Assembly: GCF_003253745.1 (NCBI RefSeq)
Contig: NZ_MZXV01000076.1
Coordinates: 285,319 to 349,318 of the forward strand
Reading direction: 5' to 3'
DNA length: 64,000 bases
Origin: Mesorhizobium kowhaii
GTDB lineage: Bacteria; Pseudomonadota; Alphaproteobacteria; Rhizobiales; Rhizobiaceae
The translations under genes and the position numbers were made by a program. The first letter of the stretch is position 1, and each line of letters opens with the position of its first letter. Below, in pieces: positions 52,181 to 60,832 of this stretch. The notes beneath the pieces are model-generated. The model was not told the origin of the DNA and did no database searches. It saw nothing but the letters and a program-made list of their open reading frames with translations.

Positions 52181-52390
52181 TTATCGTGACGAATCATAGG
52201 ATGAGGCGATCAAGCTGTCAGCCGGGCCTTTGCCCGCCGCGTGATCGAGAAAGCACACCCCGACCCCGATGATGGCGACCGCCACAAGCAGCCGGCCGAA
52301 GCCGGACGCGGGCTGCTGCAACCAGTCGATTTCTTGTTCACCAGCCTTGCGGCCGGTGCTTGTCCAGTGAGCAGAAAACAGATCGTTCAT
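52181..52390 (-). CDS. Small membrane protein, unknown function
   Basis: A 69-aa protein with one transmembrane helix (GRLLVAVAIIGVGVCFLDHA) after a polar N-terminus. GGAGG lies 6 bases before the ATG at 52390. The start is 11 bases from the DGPF gene on the same strand, so the two may be co-transcribed. I do not recognise the family. Confidence 0.62.
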   Translation of the reverse strand: MNDLFSAHWTSTGRKAGEQEIDWLQQPASGFGRLLVAVAIIGVGVCFLDHAAGKGPADSLIASSYDSSR

Positions 52391-52611
52391 GTGAACCTCC
52401 ATCCGCCACGAAATCCGTGGCCGCCCGCAGGACGGCCGGGGCAGATGGAAGTCGACATTTTTGCACGCACATTTTTTCAGAAAAATTTCATTGCGCCGCC
52501 GGCATTGCACCCGCGCCGAAACAGCGCGGTGGCCTTCCGGCGTGCCCGCGCTATAGTTGAGAGCAACGCTGGCGCCGGGCCGGCGCAATCGAAACACTCA
52601 AGGAGGAATTC

Positions 52612-53037
52612 ATGGACCGCACCGCAAACGCCGTCTGGAAAGGCAATCTCAAAGAGGGCAAAGGCACGCTCGACACGCAGAGCGGCACCCTGAAGGGCAC
52701 GCCCTATTCGTTCAAGGCGCGCTTCGAGGATGAGAGCGGCAAATCCGGCACCAATCCGGAAGAGTTGATCGCCGCGGCCCACGCCGGCTGTTACGCCATG
52801 CAGTTCTCGCACTTCCTGGCCGAGAACGGCACACCCGCCACCGAGCTCGACGCCAAGGCGGTGGTGACGCTGGTTCCCGGCACCGGCATCACCGGCAGCG
52901 CCATCACGGTGGTCGGCAAGGTTCCGGGCATCGACGCGGCGAAATTCAAGGAGCTGGCCGAAAAGGCCAAGGCTGAATGCCCGGTCTCGAAGGCACTCGG
53001 CGCCATCAAGGTATCACTCGACGCCAGGCTTGGGTGA
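52612..53037 (+). CDS. osmC: OsmC-family peroxiredoxin
   Basis: A 141-aa organic-hydroperoxide reductase. The two catalytic Cys lie in AAHAGCYAMQFSHFLAENG and KAKAECPVSKALGA; the N-terminus KGTLDTQSGTLKGTPYSF is of the OsmC type. AAGGAGG lies before the ATG. It detoxifies lipid peroxides using dihydrolipoamide-type electron donors. It is monocistronic and followed by a structured intergenic element. Confidence 0.93.
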   Translation: MDRTANAVWKGNLKEGKGTLDTQSGTLKGTPYSFKARFEDESGKSGTNPEELIAAAHAGCYAMQFSHFLAENGTPATELDAKAVVTLVPGTGITGSAITVVGKVPGIDAAKFKELAEKAKAECPVSKALGAIKVSLDARLG

Positions 53038-53067
53038 ACAACATCGCAGAACCTGCAGGCGTTTGCG

Positions 53068-53302
53068 CTGCCCCTCACCTGCCTGCCGGCATCCTCTCCC
53101 CGTATTATGACGGGGAGAGGGGCGCTCTCATCCACGGTTTCGCCAATCATCAGCGTTGCAAAAAGGACGCCGGCATCGCGGCCAGCCCCTTCTCCCCGTC
53201 CCTATACGGGGAGTTGAGGCGTGTCCGCGAAGCGGACGAAAAGCCAAATGCTTGGCTTTTCGAACAACGAACACCCGGCAGGGTGATGAGGGGCGGCACC
53301 AA
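53068..53302. repeat. Nested multi-hairpin intergenic element
   Basis: The outer arms GCCCCTCACCTGCCTGCCGG and CCGGCAGGGTGATGAGGGGC pair imperfectly. Inside are four local stem-loops: CTCTCCCCGT/ACGGGGAGAG (53094-53119), CTCCCCGT/ACGGGGAG (53192-53213), GTCCGC/GCGGAC (53223-53237) and CGAAAAGCCAA/TTGGCTTTTCG (about 53237-53262). It fills the 308-base spacer between the ends of osmC and yceH. No coding frame or gene is seen in it. Confidence 0.85.
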
Positions 53303-53345
53303 CTTCCACAATGATCGTCTGAAACCAGCCCGGGTCGAACGGTCG

Positions 53346-53993
53346 TTAGCTTCCTTCGCCGGTCAGCGCCTCGATGCGGGCGCGCAGCCTAGCAACCTCT
53401 TCCTCGAGGGCGCTGACGCGCTCTTCGAGGCCGGAGGCCGCTGAGACGGCCGACGACGGGGCCTGGTGCATGGCGATGGCCGCGATCTGCACCGCGCCGC
53501 TGAGCAGATGCATAAAGCGCTCCTCGCGCTGGCCGGGACCGCGCTCGATCAGCATCACCAGCGGCGGCCGGCGGCCGATCAGCAGGTCGAGATCGGTGCG
53601 CAGCGCATCGATCGACGAAAACCGCGCCATGCGCTCGGCCCGCGCCAGCAATTCATGCGCCGTCTGCGCGCCGCGCAACAGCATCAGGCCGATCAGCGCG
53701 ATCTGCGCCGAAGTGAGCGAGAAACGCTGCGCCACCAGATGCTCGTAGCGCTCGACGCGCGACGCGAAGACCTGCCGGACCAGGCCCTTCTGCTCCAGCT
53801 GGCTCAGCGCCCGCCTGACCTCGACAAGCTCGACCGACATCACCGGCTCGCGCGCCGTCTTCTGGTTGGCCGCGGCATGCGCGCCGTTGAGCGTCAGCGG
53901 GTAGACATCCGGCGTCAGCTCCTTCTTCTCGATCAGGCAGCCGAGGACGCGGGCTTCGATGGGGGAGAGAATGGGCAATTCGCTATCAGTCAT
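53346..53993 (-). CDS. yceH: YceH-family protein (DUF480, UPF0502)
   Basis: A 215-aa protein with two winged-helix-like domains: LSPIEARVLGCLIEKKELTPDVYPLTLNG (in pieces) and TSAQIALIGLMLLRGAQTAHELLARAERMARF are hallmark stretches. The C-terminus is a coiled coil (LEERVSALEEEVARLRARIEAL). The function is unknown. A 314-base spacer with a perfect inverted repeat lies upstream. Confidence 0.92.
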   Translation of the reverse strand: MTDSELPILSPIEARVLGCLIEKKELTPDVYPLTLNGAHAAANQKTAREPVMSVELVEVRRALSQLEQKGLVRQVFASRVERYEHLVAQRFSLTSAQIALIGLMLLRGAQTAHELLARAERMARFSSIDALRTDLDLLIGRRPPLVMLIERGPGQREERFMHLLSGAVQIAAIAMHQAPSSAVSAASGLEERVSALEEEVARLRARIEALTGEGS

Positions 53994-54088
53994 TGGATTG
54001 ACTATTTTCTATCGATTCTTGGGCAGCATGATTTTGACAGACATCCGAGCTGCGCGACAGAGCAGAACTCTTGACGTCGGCGGGACAA

Positions 54089-54268
54089 CGCCCCCCTCTG
54101 TCCTGCCGGACATCTCCCCCACTTGGGGGGAGATTGGCAGCTTCGGCACCCAGCGCTCTCCTTAGGCGTTGAAGGACGCTTCCTGCATCGCAAGCGATTG
54201 GCGAAAACGGCGATGATAGCCAATCTCCCCCCAAGTGGGGGAGATGTCCGGCAGGACAGAGGGGGGCG
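54089..54268. repeat. Perfect 50-bp inverted repeat
   Basis: 54089-54138 and 54219-54268 are exact reverse complements over 50 bases, separated by 80 bases. Each arm contains its own hairpin, CTCCCCCACTTGGGGGGAG. It lies between the sdhB stop and the yceH start (both minus), so it would form a very stable structure in read-through RNA. No gene is visible in the spacer. Confidence 0.92.
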
Positions 54269-54307
54269 CGAAGGATCGCAACGGATGAGGCGAGCCCCCC
54301 ATCGAAA

Positions 54308-55087
54308 TTACACCCTTCTCTCCACCATCATCTTCTTGATCTCGGCGATCGCCTTGGCCGGGTTGAGGCCCTTAGGGCAGGTCTGCGCGCAGTTCATGAT
54401 GGTGTGGCAGCGATAGAGCCGGAACGGGTCTTCGAGATTGTCGAGCCGCTCGCCCTTGGCCTCGTCGCGGGAATCGATCAGCCAGCGATAGGCCTGCAGC
54501 AGCGTTGCCGGACCGAGATAGCGGTCGCCGTTCCACCAGTAGCTCGGACACGAGGTCGAGCAGCAGGCGCACAATATGCACTCGTAGAGGCCATCCAGCT
54601 TTTCGCGGTCCTCATGGCTCTGCAGCCATTCCTTGGCCGGCTCCGGCGACACCGTCTTCAGCCAGGGCTGGATCGAGGCGTGCTGGGCATAGAAATTGGT
54701 GAGGTCGGGCACCAGATCCTTGACCACTTGCATATGCGGCAGCGGGTAGACCTTGACGGCGCCGGAAATGTCGTCGCAGCCCTTGGTGCAGGCCAGCGTG
54801 TTGGAGCCGTCGATGTTCATGGCGCAGGAGCCGCAAATGCCCTCGCGACACGAGCGGCGCAAGGTCAGCGTCGGGTCGATCTTGTTCTTGATCCAGAGCA
54901 GCGCGTCGAGCACCATCGGTCCGCAATCGTCCATGTCGACGAAATAGGTGTCGATGCGCGGGTTCTCGTCATCGTCCGGCGACCAGCGGTAGATGCGATA
55001 CTCGCGCAAATTGGTGGCGCCTTCCGGCTTCGGCCAGGTCTTGCCTTGCTTGATCTGCGAGTTCTTGGGGAGCGTCAGTTCGACCAT
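54308..55087 (-). CDS. sdhB: Succinate dehydrogenase iron-sulfur subunit
   Basis: A 259-aa subunit of complex II. [2Fe-2S] Cys are in CREGICGSCAMNIDG and LACTKGC; [4Fe-4S] and [3Fe-4S] Cys are in CILCACCSTSCPSYWW and CHTIMNCAQTCPKGLNP. It transfers electrons from the flavin subunit to ubiquinone. The ATG overlaps the stop of the preceding small gene as TAATG. Confidence 0.97.
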   Translation of the reverse strand: MVELTLPKNSQIKQGKTWPKPEGATNLREYRIYRWSPDDDENPRIDTYFVDMDDCGPMVLDALLWIKNKIDPTLTLRRSCREGICGSCAMNIDGSNTLACTKGCDDISGAVKVYPLPHMQVVKDLVPDLTNFYAQHASIQPWLKTVSPEPAKEWLQSHEDREKLDGLYECILCACCSTSCPSYWWNGDRYLGPATLLQAYRWLIDSRDEAKGERLDNLEDPFRLYRCHTIMNCAQTCPKGLNPAKAIAEIKKMMVERRV

Positions 55088-55527
55088 TACCTGCGGTCCT
55101 TTCGGATGACGAGCTTCAGCCCGGACCAGATTTCATTGACGGCGGCGACTTTCACATCGACCAGGTCGCGCTTCAGCGCCTCTGCGCGAACGACGCCCTC
55201 GGTGACGTCGGTAGCCACCTTCGACGCCTTCTTCGGCCAGGACACCCAGATCACGCCGTCGCGCTTGATCGCCGCCTCGACATCGCCGAGGCGATCCTCG
55301 ATCTCGGCACGCTGCCGGGTGAAGGCATGAACGGCATCGTATTTCAGGGTCGTTCCCGAAATGTCAGACCAATCGACCAGCCTGTCGACATCGGCAAAGG
55401 CCACGGCACCGGTCAGGCCATCGAGTTCCGATGGCAGCGCGATAAAAGCGGCGGTCATCCCGTCCTTCAGGCCGAGCTTGGCCGGAAGGGGCGTACCGGA
55501 ATATCCCACTGCCGCCGGCGCCATCAT
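55087..55527 (-). CDS. DUF3052-family protein inserted between sdhA and sdhB
   Basis: A 146-aa protein. The N-terminus GYSGTPLPAKLGLKDGMTAAFIALP and C-terminal VIWVSWPKKASKV...VDVKVAAVNEIWSGLKLVIRK are typical of DUF3052, whose role is unknown. Translation is coupled on both sides: its ATG overlaps the sdhA stop (TGATG) and its stop overlaps the sdhB start (TAATG). It has no metal or cofactor motif that would make it a complex II subunit. The two adjacent ATGs (55527, 55524) are both possible. Confidence 0.85.
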   Translation of the reverse strand: MMAPAAVGYSGTPLPAKLGLKDGMTAAFIALPSELDGLTGAVAFADVDRLVDWSDISGTTLKYDAVHAFTRQRAEIEDRLGDVEAAIKRDGVIWVSWPKKASKVATDVTEGVVRAEALKRDLVDVKVAAVNEIWSGLKLVIRKDRR

Positions 55528-57365
55528 CAGTACACCCTGGCCTTGGGCGCGATCTTGGCGAGGCTGATGCCGCCGTCCTTCTCCGCCAGCAGCGGCTCGG
55601 TGTGCACCGGCCGATAGGACAGCGTCACCTTGCCGTCTTCGCTGAGCCGGGCCAGCGTGTGCTTGCGCCAGACTTTGTCGTCGCGGGCCGAAAAGTCCTC
55701 CCGCGCATGCGCGCCGCGGCTCTCCTTGCGCGCCTCGGCGCCATAGACCGTGGTGATGGCGTTGGCCATCAGGTTTTCCAGCTCCAGCGTTTCGACCAGG
55801 TCGGAGTTCCAGATCATCGAGCGGTCGAACACCTTGATGTCCTTCAGTTCGGTCCAAATTTCCGAAATGCGCTTGCAGCCATTCTCCAGCGATTCCTGCG
55901 TGCGGAACACCGCCGCGTCTTCCTGCATCGCCTTCTGCATCTTCTCGCGCAACACCGCCGTCGGCGTCGAGCCATTGGCGTGGCGCAGCCGATCGAAGCG
56001 ATCCATGATCTTCTCGACCGAGGCTTCATTGGGCGCGGGGATCGCCGACTTGCGGTCGATGACCTGGCCGGCCCGGATCGCCGCCGCGCGCCCGAACACC
56101 ACCAAGTCGATCAGCGAGTTCGAACCCAGCCGGTTGGCGCCGTGCACCGAGGCGCAGCCCGCCTCGCCGACCGCCATCAGGCCGGGCGACACCTTGTCCG
56201 GGCTCCTCGGCGTCGGATTGAGCACCTCGCCCCAGTAATTGGTCGGCACGCCGCCCATATTGTAGTGCACCGTCGGCAACACCGGGATCGGCTCCTTGGT
56301 CAGGTCGACGCCGGCAAAGATTTTCGCCGATTCCGAAATGCCGGGCAGCCTCTCGTGCAGCACGGCCGGATCGAGATGGTCGAGATGCAGGAAGATGTGG
56401 TCCTTCTTCTTGCCGACGCCACGGCCTTCGCGGATCTCCAGCGTCATGCAGCGCGAGACGACGTCGCGCGAGGCAAGGTCCTTGGCCGACGGCGCGTAGC
56501 GCTCCATGAAGCGCTCGCCCTCGGAGTTGACGAGATAGCCGCCCTCGCCGCGCGCGCCTTCGGTGATCAGGCAGCCGGCGCCATAGATGCCGGTTGGGTG
56601 GAACTGCACGAACTCCATGTCCTGCAGCGGGAAGCCGGCGCGTGCCGCCATGCCGCCGCCGTCGCCGGTACAGGTGTGCGCCGACGTCGCCGAGAAGTAG
56701 GCGCGGCCGTAGCCGCCGGTCGCCAGCACCACCATCTTGGCCGAGAAACGATGGATGGTGCCGTCATCGAGGTTCCAGGCGACGACGCCGGTGCAGGTGC
56801 CGTCCGGTTCCATGATCAGGTCGAGCGCGAAATACTCGATGAAGAACTGCGCATTGTTCTTCAGCGACTGGCCGTAGAGCGTGTGCAGGATGGCGTGGCC
56901 GGTGCGGTCGGCCGCCGCACAGGTGCGCTGCACCGGCGGGCCTTCGCCGTAATTCATCATGTGGCCGCCGAACGGCCGCTGGTAGATCTTGCCCTCTTCG
57001 GTGCGCGAGAACGGCACGCCATAATGTTCGAGCTCGTAGACCGCCGCCGGCGCTTCGCGCACCAGATATTCCATGGCGTCGACATCGCCCAGCCAGTCCG
57101 AGCCCTTGACGGTGTCGTACATGTGCCACTGCCAGGAATCGGGGCCCATGTTGGACAGCGACGCGGCAATGCCGCCTTGCGCCGCCACCGTGTGCGAACG
57201 GGTCGGAAACACCTTGGTGATGCAGGCGGTGCGCAGGCCCTGTTCGGCCATGCCGAGCGTGGCGCGCAGGCCGGCACCGCCGGCGCCGACGACCACGACG
57301 TCGAATTTGTGGTCGACATAGGTATAAGCGGAACCGGTGTTGGCCCCTTTTGCGTCCTTGGCCAA
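55527..57365 (-). CDS. sdhA: Succinate dehydrogenase flavoprotein subunit
   Basis: A 612-aa FAD subunit oxidising succinate to fumarate in the TCA cycle. FAD motif VVVVGAGGAGLRATLGMAEQ, covalent-FAD His in TRSHTVAAQGG, and active-site region GARGEGGYLVNSEGERFMERYAP (in pieces). The catalytic Arg/His regions RLGSNSLIDLVVFGRAAAIRAG are intact. It starts 1 base after the sdhD stop. Confidence 0.97.
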   Translation of the reverse strand: MAKDAKGANTGSAYTYVDHKFDVVVVGAGGAGLRATLGMAEQGLRTACITKVFPTRSHTVAAQGGIAASLSNMGPDSWQWHMYDTVKGSDWLGDVDAMEYLVREAPAAVYELEHYGVPFSRTEEGKIYQRPFGGHMMNYGEGPPVQRTCAAADRTGHAILHTLYGQSLKNNAQFFIEYFALDLIMEPDGTCTGVVAWNLDDGTIHRFSAKMVVLATGGYGRAYFSATSAHTCTGDGGGMAARAGFPLQDMEFVQFHPTGIYGAGCLITEGARGEGGYLVNSEGERFMERYAPSAKDLASRDVVSRCMTLEIREGRGVGKKKDHIFLHLDHLDPAVLHERLPGISESAKIFAGVDLTKEPIPVLPTVHYNMGGVPTNYWGEVLNPTPRSPDKVSPGLMAVGEAGCASVHGANRLGSNSLIDLVVFGRAAAIRAGQVIDRKSAIPAPNEASVEKIMDRFDRLRHANGSTPTAVLREKMQKAMQEDAAVFRTQESLENGCKRISEIWTELKDIKVFDRSMIWNSDLVETLELENLMANAITTVYGAEARKESRGAHAREDFSARDDKVWRKHTLARLSEDGKVTLSYRPVHTEPLLAEKDGGISLAKIAPKARVY

Positions 57366-57366
57366 C

Positions 57367-57762
57367 TCAGCCTCCGAATGTCAGCTTGAGCAGGGCGAAG
57401 ATCGAGGCGACGCCGACCGCTATGGTGAAAAATGTATTGAGCGCGATCAGCGCCAGCTTCATGCCTTCGCCATGCACATAATCCTCGATGATCACCTGCA
57501 TGCCGAGCCGCATATGGATGAGCCCGGAGATGAGCACCAGGGCGAGCACCAGCGCCACGAACGGATTGGCGAGCGCTGCCCGCACCTCGGCGTGGCTGGC
57601 GCCGTTGAGCGCTATCAGGAAACCGACGAAGAACAGCGTCAGCGGGATGTTGGCGATGGCGGTGAGGCGCTGGCGCCAGAAATGTCCTGTGCCCTCGCGG
57701 GCCGAACCCAGGCCGCGGACTTTCGCCAGCGGCGTGCGCATATCGGTCTTTCCAGTGCTCAT
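57367..57762 (-). CDS. sdhD: Succinate dehydrogenase membrane anchor subunit
   Basis: A 131-aa anchor with three transmembrane helices (IPLTLFFVGFLIALNG; FVALVLALVLISGLIHMRLG; ALIALNTFFTIAVGVASIFAL). The heme/quinone region is GMQVIIEDYVHGEGMKL. It starts 2 bases after the sdhC stop. It completes complex II with SdhC. Confidence 0.93.
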   Translation of the reverse strand: MSTGKTDMRTPLAKVRGLGSAREGTGHFWRQRLTAIANIPLTLFFVGFLIALNGASHAEVRAALANPFVALVLALVLISGLIHMRLGMQVIIEDYVHGEGMKLALIALNTFFTIAVGVASIFALLKLTFGG

Positions 57763-57764
57763 GA

Positions 57765-58184
57765 TCAGGCTCCCCGCGCCATATAGCCGGCAATCCAGAT
57801 CAGCAGCGTAAGCAGGATCGAGCCGGCCAGCGTCGCCCAGGCGATCTTCGAGGCCGTGTGCTTCTGGAGGCCGGCACCGGTGTCCCATACCAGATGGCGC
57901 ACGCCACCCAGCATGTGGTGCATCAGCGCCCAGGTGTAGCCGAACAGGATGAGCCGGCCGAGCCAGGTGCCGAGGGCCCAGTTGACCCAGTCGAACGTCG
58001 CCTGCGAGCTTGCCGTCGCCATCAGCCATATGGCGACCAGCAGCGTGCCGAAGTAGAGCGCGCCACCGGTGATGCGATGGATGATCGACATCGTCATGGT
58101 GATCGGCGGCCGGTACACGGTCAGGTGCGGCGAAAGTGGCCGTTCACGTCTGGCAAATTCGCGGGTGGCTGGTGATTTGCTCAT
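57765..58184 (-). CDS. sdhC: Succinate dehydrogenase cytochrome b556 subunit
   Basis: A 139-aa anchor with three helices. The signature RPLSPHLTVYRPPITMTMSIIHRITGG and the heme-ligand His in ALMHHMLGGVRHLVWDTG are present. First gene of the operon. The ATG at 58184 begins with MSKSPATREFARRERP; the upstream extension of the frame is not family-like. Confidence 0.95.
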   Translation of the reverse strand: MSKSPATREFARRERPLSPHLTVYRPPITMTMSIIHRITGGALYFGTLLVAIWLMATASSQATFDWVNWALGTWLGRLILFGYTWALMHHMLGGVRHLVWDTGAGLQKHTASKIAWATLAGSILLTLLIWIAGYMARGA

Positions 58185-58427
58185 GGCTCCCCCAGTTCGG
58201 CGTCCCTGGAGCCTCAGGTGGAAATGCGGCATTGCCGCTTCCGGTTGCGACTTCGGACAGCCGGTTTCTAATGCTCTTTTTGCACCGCGTCAAAGCCAGA
58301 AAACCGTTTCGAAAACGTAATTTAGTCTGACTAAAGGGCAGGCTCGCGCTTCAATCGATTAGGGGCCGACGGCTCGAAGTCGGCTCGATATCGCTGCAGT
58401 GCACCATGCCGGTCCGGCATAGCGCCC
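58185..58427. other. Spacer upstream of the sdh operon; no gene seen
   Basis: This spacer holds the sdh promoter. TTTAGTCTGACTAAAG (58320-58335) is an AT-rich palindrome (TTTAGTC/GACTAAA) that could be an operator, but no family can be assigned to it. Confidence 0.45.
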
Positions 58428-58568
58428 AGGTGTATTGAGATTCAGGTCAGGCCGAGCCGAAAATGGTGGTTCCGAGAACCGGAGCGGAGCGTACTTTTGG
58501 TACGTGAGCACCGGAAGCGCAGGAAGCCGCCATTTGCAGGCCGGCCTCACCTGAATATCGATGCACCT
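58428..58568. repeat. Stop-codon-adjacent repeat A, copy 4 (internally shortened)
   Basis: It keeps both arms (AGGTGTATTGAGATTCAGGT and its diverged inverse) and the central GAGCGTACTTTTGGTACGTGAGC stem-loop, but lacks about 30 bases present in copies 1 and 2 after the left arm. Its right end is 2 bases from the TAA of the minus-strand lipoprotein gene. Confidence 0.88.
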
Positions 58569-58570
58569 GA

Positions 58571-58909
58571 TTAGCGCTTGCAGGTCACCGGCGTCGACCC
58601 AGCCTTCATGACCAGCGCTTCGCGGCCATCGATCACAATCGCGTCATGCGCCTGCTCGTAACGGCTGTTCTGGTTGGCCGGCGAGGCCAGCATATCCTCG
58701 CTGGCGCCGTCGGGACCGACAACACGCACCGAGGTGCCGAGATTCTCGATGGTCATCCTGACGCCGTCGGCGCAAGTGTAGGTCGCGGTGCGCGGCTGCG
58801 GCGTGGACACATCAGTGACGGCGGCTTTCGGAGGATTTGGCACACAGGCCATGGCGACCAGAAGCGGCGACAGGGCAAGCATCACCCGAAACGTCCGGCG
58901 TAACGCCAT
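58571..58909 (-). CDS. Putative lipoprotein with MliC-like lysozyme-inhibitor domain
   Basis: A 112-aa protein. The N-terminus is a signal peptide ending in LLVAMAC, a possible though imperfect lipobox. The mature part (YTCADGVRMTIENLG at the start, GREALVMKAGSTPVTCKR at the end, two Cys) has the layout of the membrane-bound inhibitors of c-type lysozyme (MliC/PliC). The ATG at 58909 is chosen because the signal begins there. Assignment by pattern only. Confidence 0.68.
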   Translation of the reverse strand: MALRRTFRVMLALSPLLVAMACVPNPPKAAVTDVSTPQPRTATYTCADGVRMTIENLGTSVRVVGPDGASEDMLASPANQNSRYEQAHDAIVIDGREALVMKAGSTPVTCKR

Positions 58910-59161
58910 ATGCTGTCCCTCCCGCGCGGCAAACTGGCCACGATGCATTGCCAAGATCAAGGTCATCCGACGCCGACCTGGACGCCGGCCGCGATGGTGC
59001 GGCCAAGCATGGCCGAAAGATGGCCACCGGGTTTTCCACCCAGTCGGATATTAACCATGTTTACCGAGACATCGCCGCGAAGCGCGCCAACCTCTTAACA
59101 AAGGTTAAGAAAAGGTTAATTTCTGATTCGAGGAGGCTTTCCTCTAAACAAGGAGGACGCC

Positions 59162-59524
59162 ATGCGTTCGAACTCGGGAAGAATGCGCCTTGCGGCGCTC
59201 ATCGTGGCGGCTTCCGTCGTTGGCCTGGCAGCGCCAGTGCTCGCCGGCGCACGTCACCAGGATCGCGTCTACGCCGATTCGTTCGGCAATCTCGTCATCG
59301 ACAGCGCCGCCGGCTACAAGCGCATCCTGGTCGGCAAAGGCAGATTGGCCAAACAAATGTCCGACTACACCAGCGCCGGCCAACCCAAGGTGATCTACGA
59401 GAATGAAGCCGACGAAATCACCGGTTACAGCGATTGCTACCGGCCGCCGGTGTTCGTGAAGGGCCGCAGCTATATGTACGGGCTTTCCGACGGCGAGATG
59501 CCCGAGCTCAGCCCTTGCCGCTAA
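59162..59524 (+). CDS. Small secreted protein, unknown function
   Basis: A 120-aa protein with an N-terminal Sec signal (RLAALIVAASVVGLAAPVLAGA, cut near 29) and a mature part with two Cys (YSDCYRPP and LSPCR). CAAGGAGGA lies 6 bases before the ATG. I do not recognise the family; the conserved-looking VYADSFGNLVIDSAAGYKRI is its most distinctive part. It stands alone between the lipoprotein and the GGDEF genes. Confidence 0.75.
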   Translation: MRSNSGRMRLAALIVAASVVGLAAPVLAGARHQDRVYADSFGNLVIDSAAGYKRILVGKGRLAKQMSDYTSAGQPKVIYENEADEITGYSDCYRPPVFVKGRSYMYGLSDGEMPELSPCR

Positions 59525-59544
59525 TGCATGTCGTCGCGCACCGT

Positions 59545-60756
59545 TCAAACGCGGCGCGCTTCAGCTTCGATCCCGGCTGACGACCAGTTGCCGTCCGGCC
59601 CGGCGGAAACACGCACGCAATCGCGCCCGGCATTCTTCGCCTGATAGAGTGCCTGGTCGGCGCGCCGCATCAGATCGGCAAAAGCTTCGCTCGGATGAAG
59701 TTCGGCGACGCCGAAGCTCGCCGTACAGCGATTGTCCGCCGGCAGGCCGTCGATGGGCAGCGCGCTGAAAGCACTGCGTGTGCCCTCGGCGAACAGCCGG
59801 GCGGCGGCAAGGTTGGTTCCCGGCAGGATGATGGCGAACTCTTCGCCGCCAATGCGGCCGGAGACATGGTGGCCGGCGGCGGCCTCGCGCAGGAAACCGG
59901 CAAAGGTCTCGATCACGCGGTCGCCGGATGCATGGCCGAAACTGTCGTTGACGCTCTTGAAGTGATCGAGGTCGGCGATGACCAGCGCGACCGGCACGCC
60001 TTGCCGCACCGCGCCAAGCACCGCCAGCTCCGCGCGGCGGGTGAAGCCACCGCGGTTGAGCAGGCGCGAGAGCGTGTCCGTCTCCGACTTCGACGTCACC
60101 TCGGCGAGCAGGTCGCGAACCAGGATGGCCAGCATCAGCAGCGCCAGCGCCAGGCCGAAGACGGTGCCGAGCGACTGCGACACCAGCGCGTAGCTGCTTT
60201 GCAGATAGGCCTGCGGGTTGGCACCCCAGCCGCCGAGCGCATGCGCGATGAACGGCTTTGAGGCAAACTGCACCCCGCTGGCCGCCAGCACCGCCATCAG
60301 GATGCGGTCGAGACGGGCGTGCCTTTGCTTCGACGACCAGACGATGGCGAGACCAATGAACTGCATGACCGCATAGGGAAGCTGGTAGGCCATCATGCGG
60401 ACCAGCGACTGGCGCGGCAGGTCCTGGACGAAATATACCGCGACAGAGGTGGCGACCAGGAAGAACAGCATCGGCGTCCATGGCGGCGCCACGCCGTATT
60501 TGTGCGCCAGCCCGCCATTGAACGCGATGGTGGCGCCAAGAAACACCGCGAAAGCGACAACGACCACCGGGCGCGCATTGTCGAAGGCGGGAATGCTGAA
60601 TTCGATGGCGAAATACACCATGCCCAGGAGGTAGCCGAACGCCAGCCAGCGCGGCGACGCACGGCCGGCCTCATGCAACGCGACCGCCATGAAGGAAGCC
60701 GCCAGCAGGCCGGCAACCGACACATTGATCAGCAGGATGAAATTGGCGCCACTCAT
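59545..60756 (-). CDS. Diguanylate cyclase (membrane GGDEF protein), first
   Basis: A 403-aa protein with about six N-terminal transmembrane helices (to about 215) and a C-terminal GGDEF domain with the active GGEEF motif in GRIGGEEFAIILPG; the substrate-binding FKSVNDSFGHASGDRVIETFA is complete. It makes c-di-GMP. No RxxD inhibitory site is obvious upstream of the motif. A tandem homologue lies 76 bases upstream. Confidence 0.92.
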   Translation of the reverse strand: MSGANFILLINVSVAGLLAASFMAVALHEAGRASPRWLAFGYLLGMVYFAIEFSIPAFDNARPVVVVAFAVFLGATIAFNGGLAHKYGVAPPWTPMLFFLVATSVAVYFVQDLPRQSLVRMMAYQLPYAVMQFIGLAIVWSSKQRHARLDRILMAVLAASGVQFASKPFIAHALGGWGANPQAYLQSSYALVSQSLGTVFGLALALLMLAILVRDLLAEVTSKSETDTLSRLLNRGGFTRRAELAVLGAVRQGVPVALVIADLDHFKSVNDSFGHASGDRVIETFAGFLREAAAGHHVSGRIGGEEFAIILPGTNLAAARLFAEGTRSAFSALPIDGLPADNRCTASFGVAELHPSEAFADLMRRADQALYQAKNAGRDCVRVSAGPDGNWSSAGIEAEARRV

Positions 60757-60832
60757 AGTCTTATCGAACCCGCGCCGACAGCTAAACATTGACGGGCGAA
60801 GAAGACGTTAACGCTGGCTCGGCCGGACAGGA

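Noticed and set aside
55602..57389. 595-codon frame opposite sdhA
   Set aside because: Composition (Arg, His, Val rich, no motifs) is that of an antisense shadow of sdhA.
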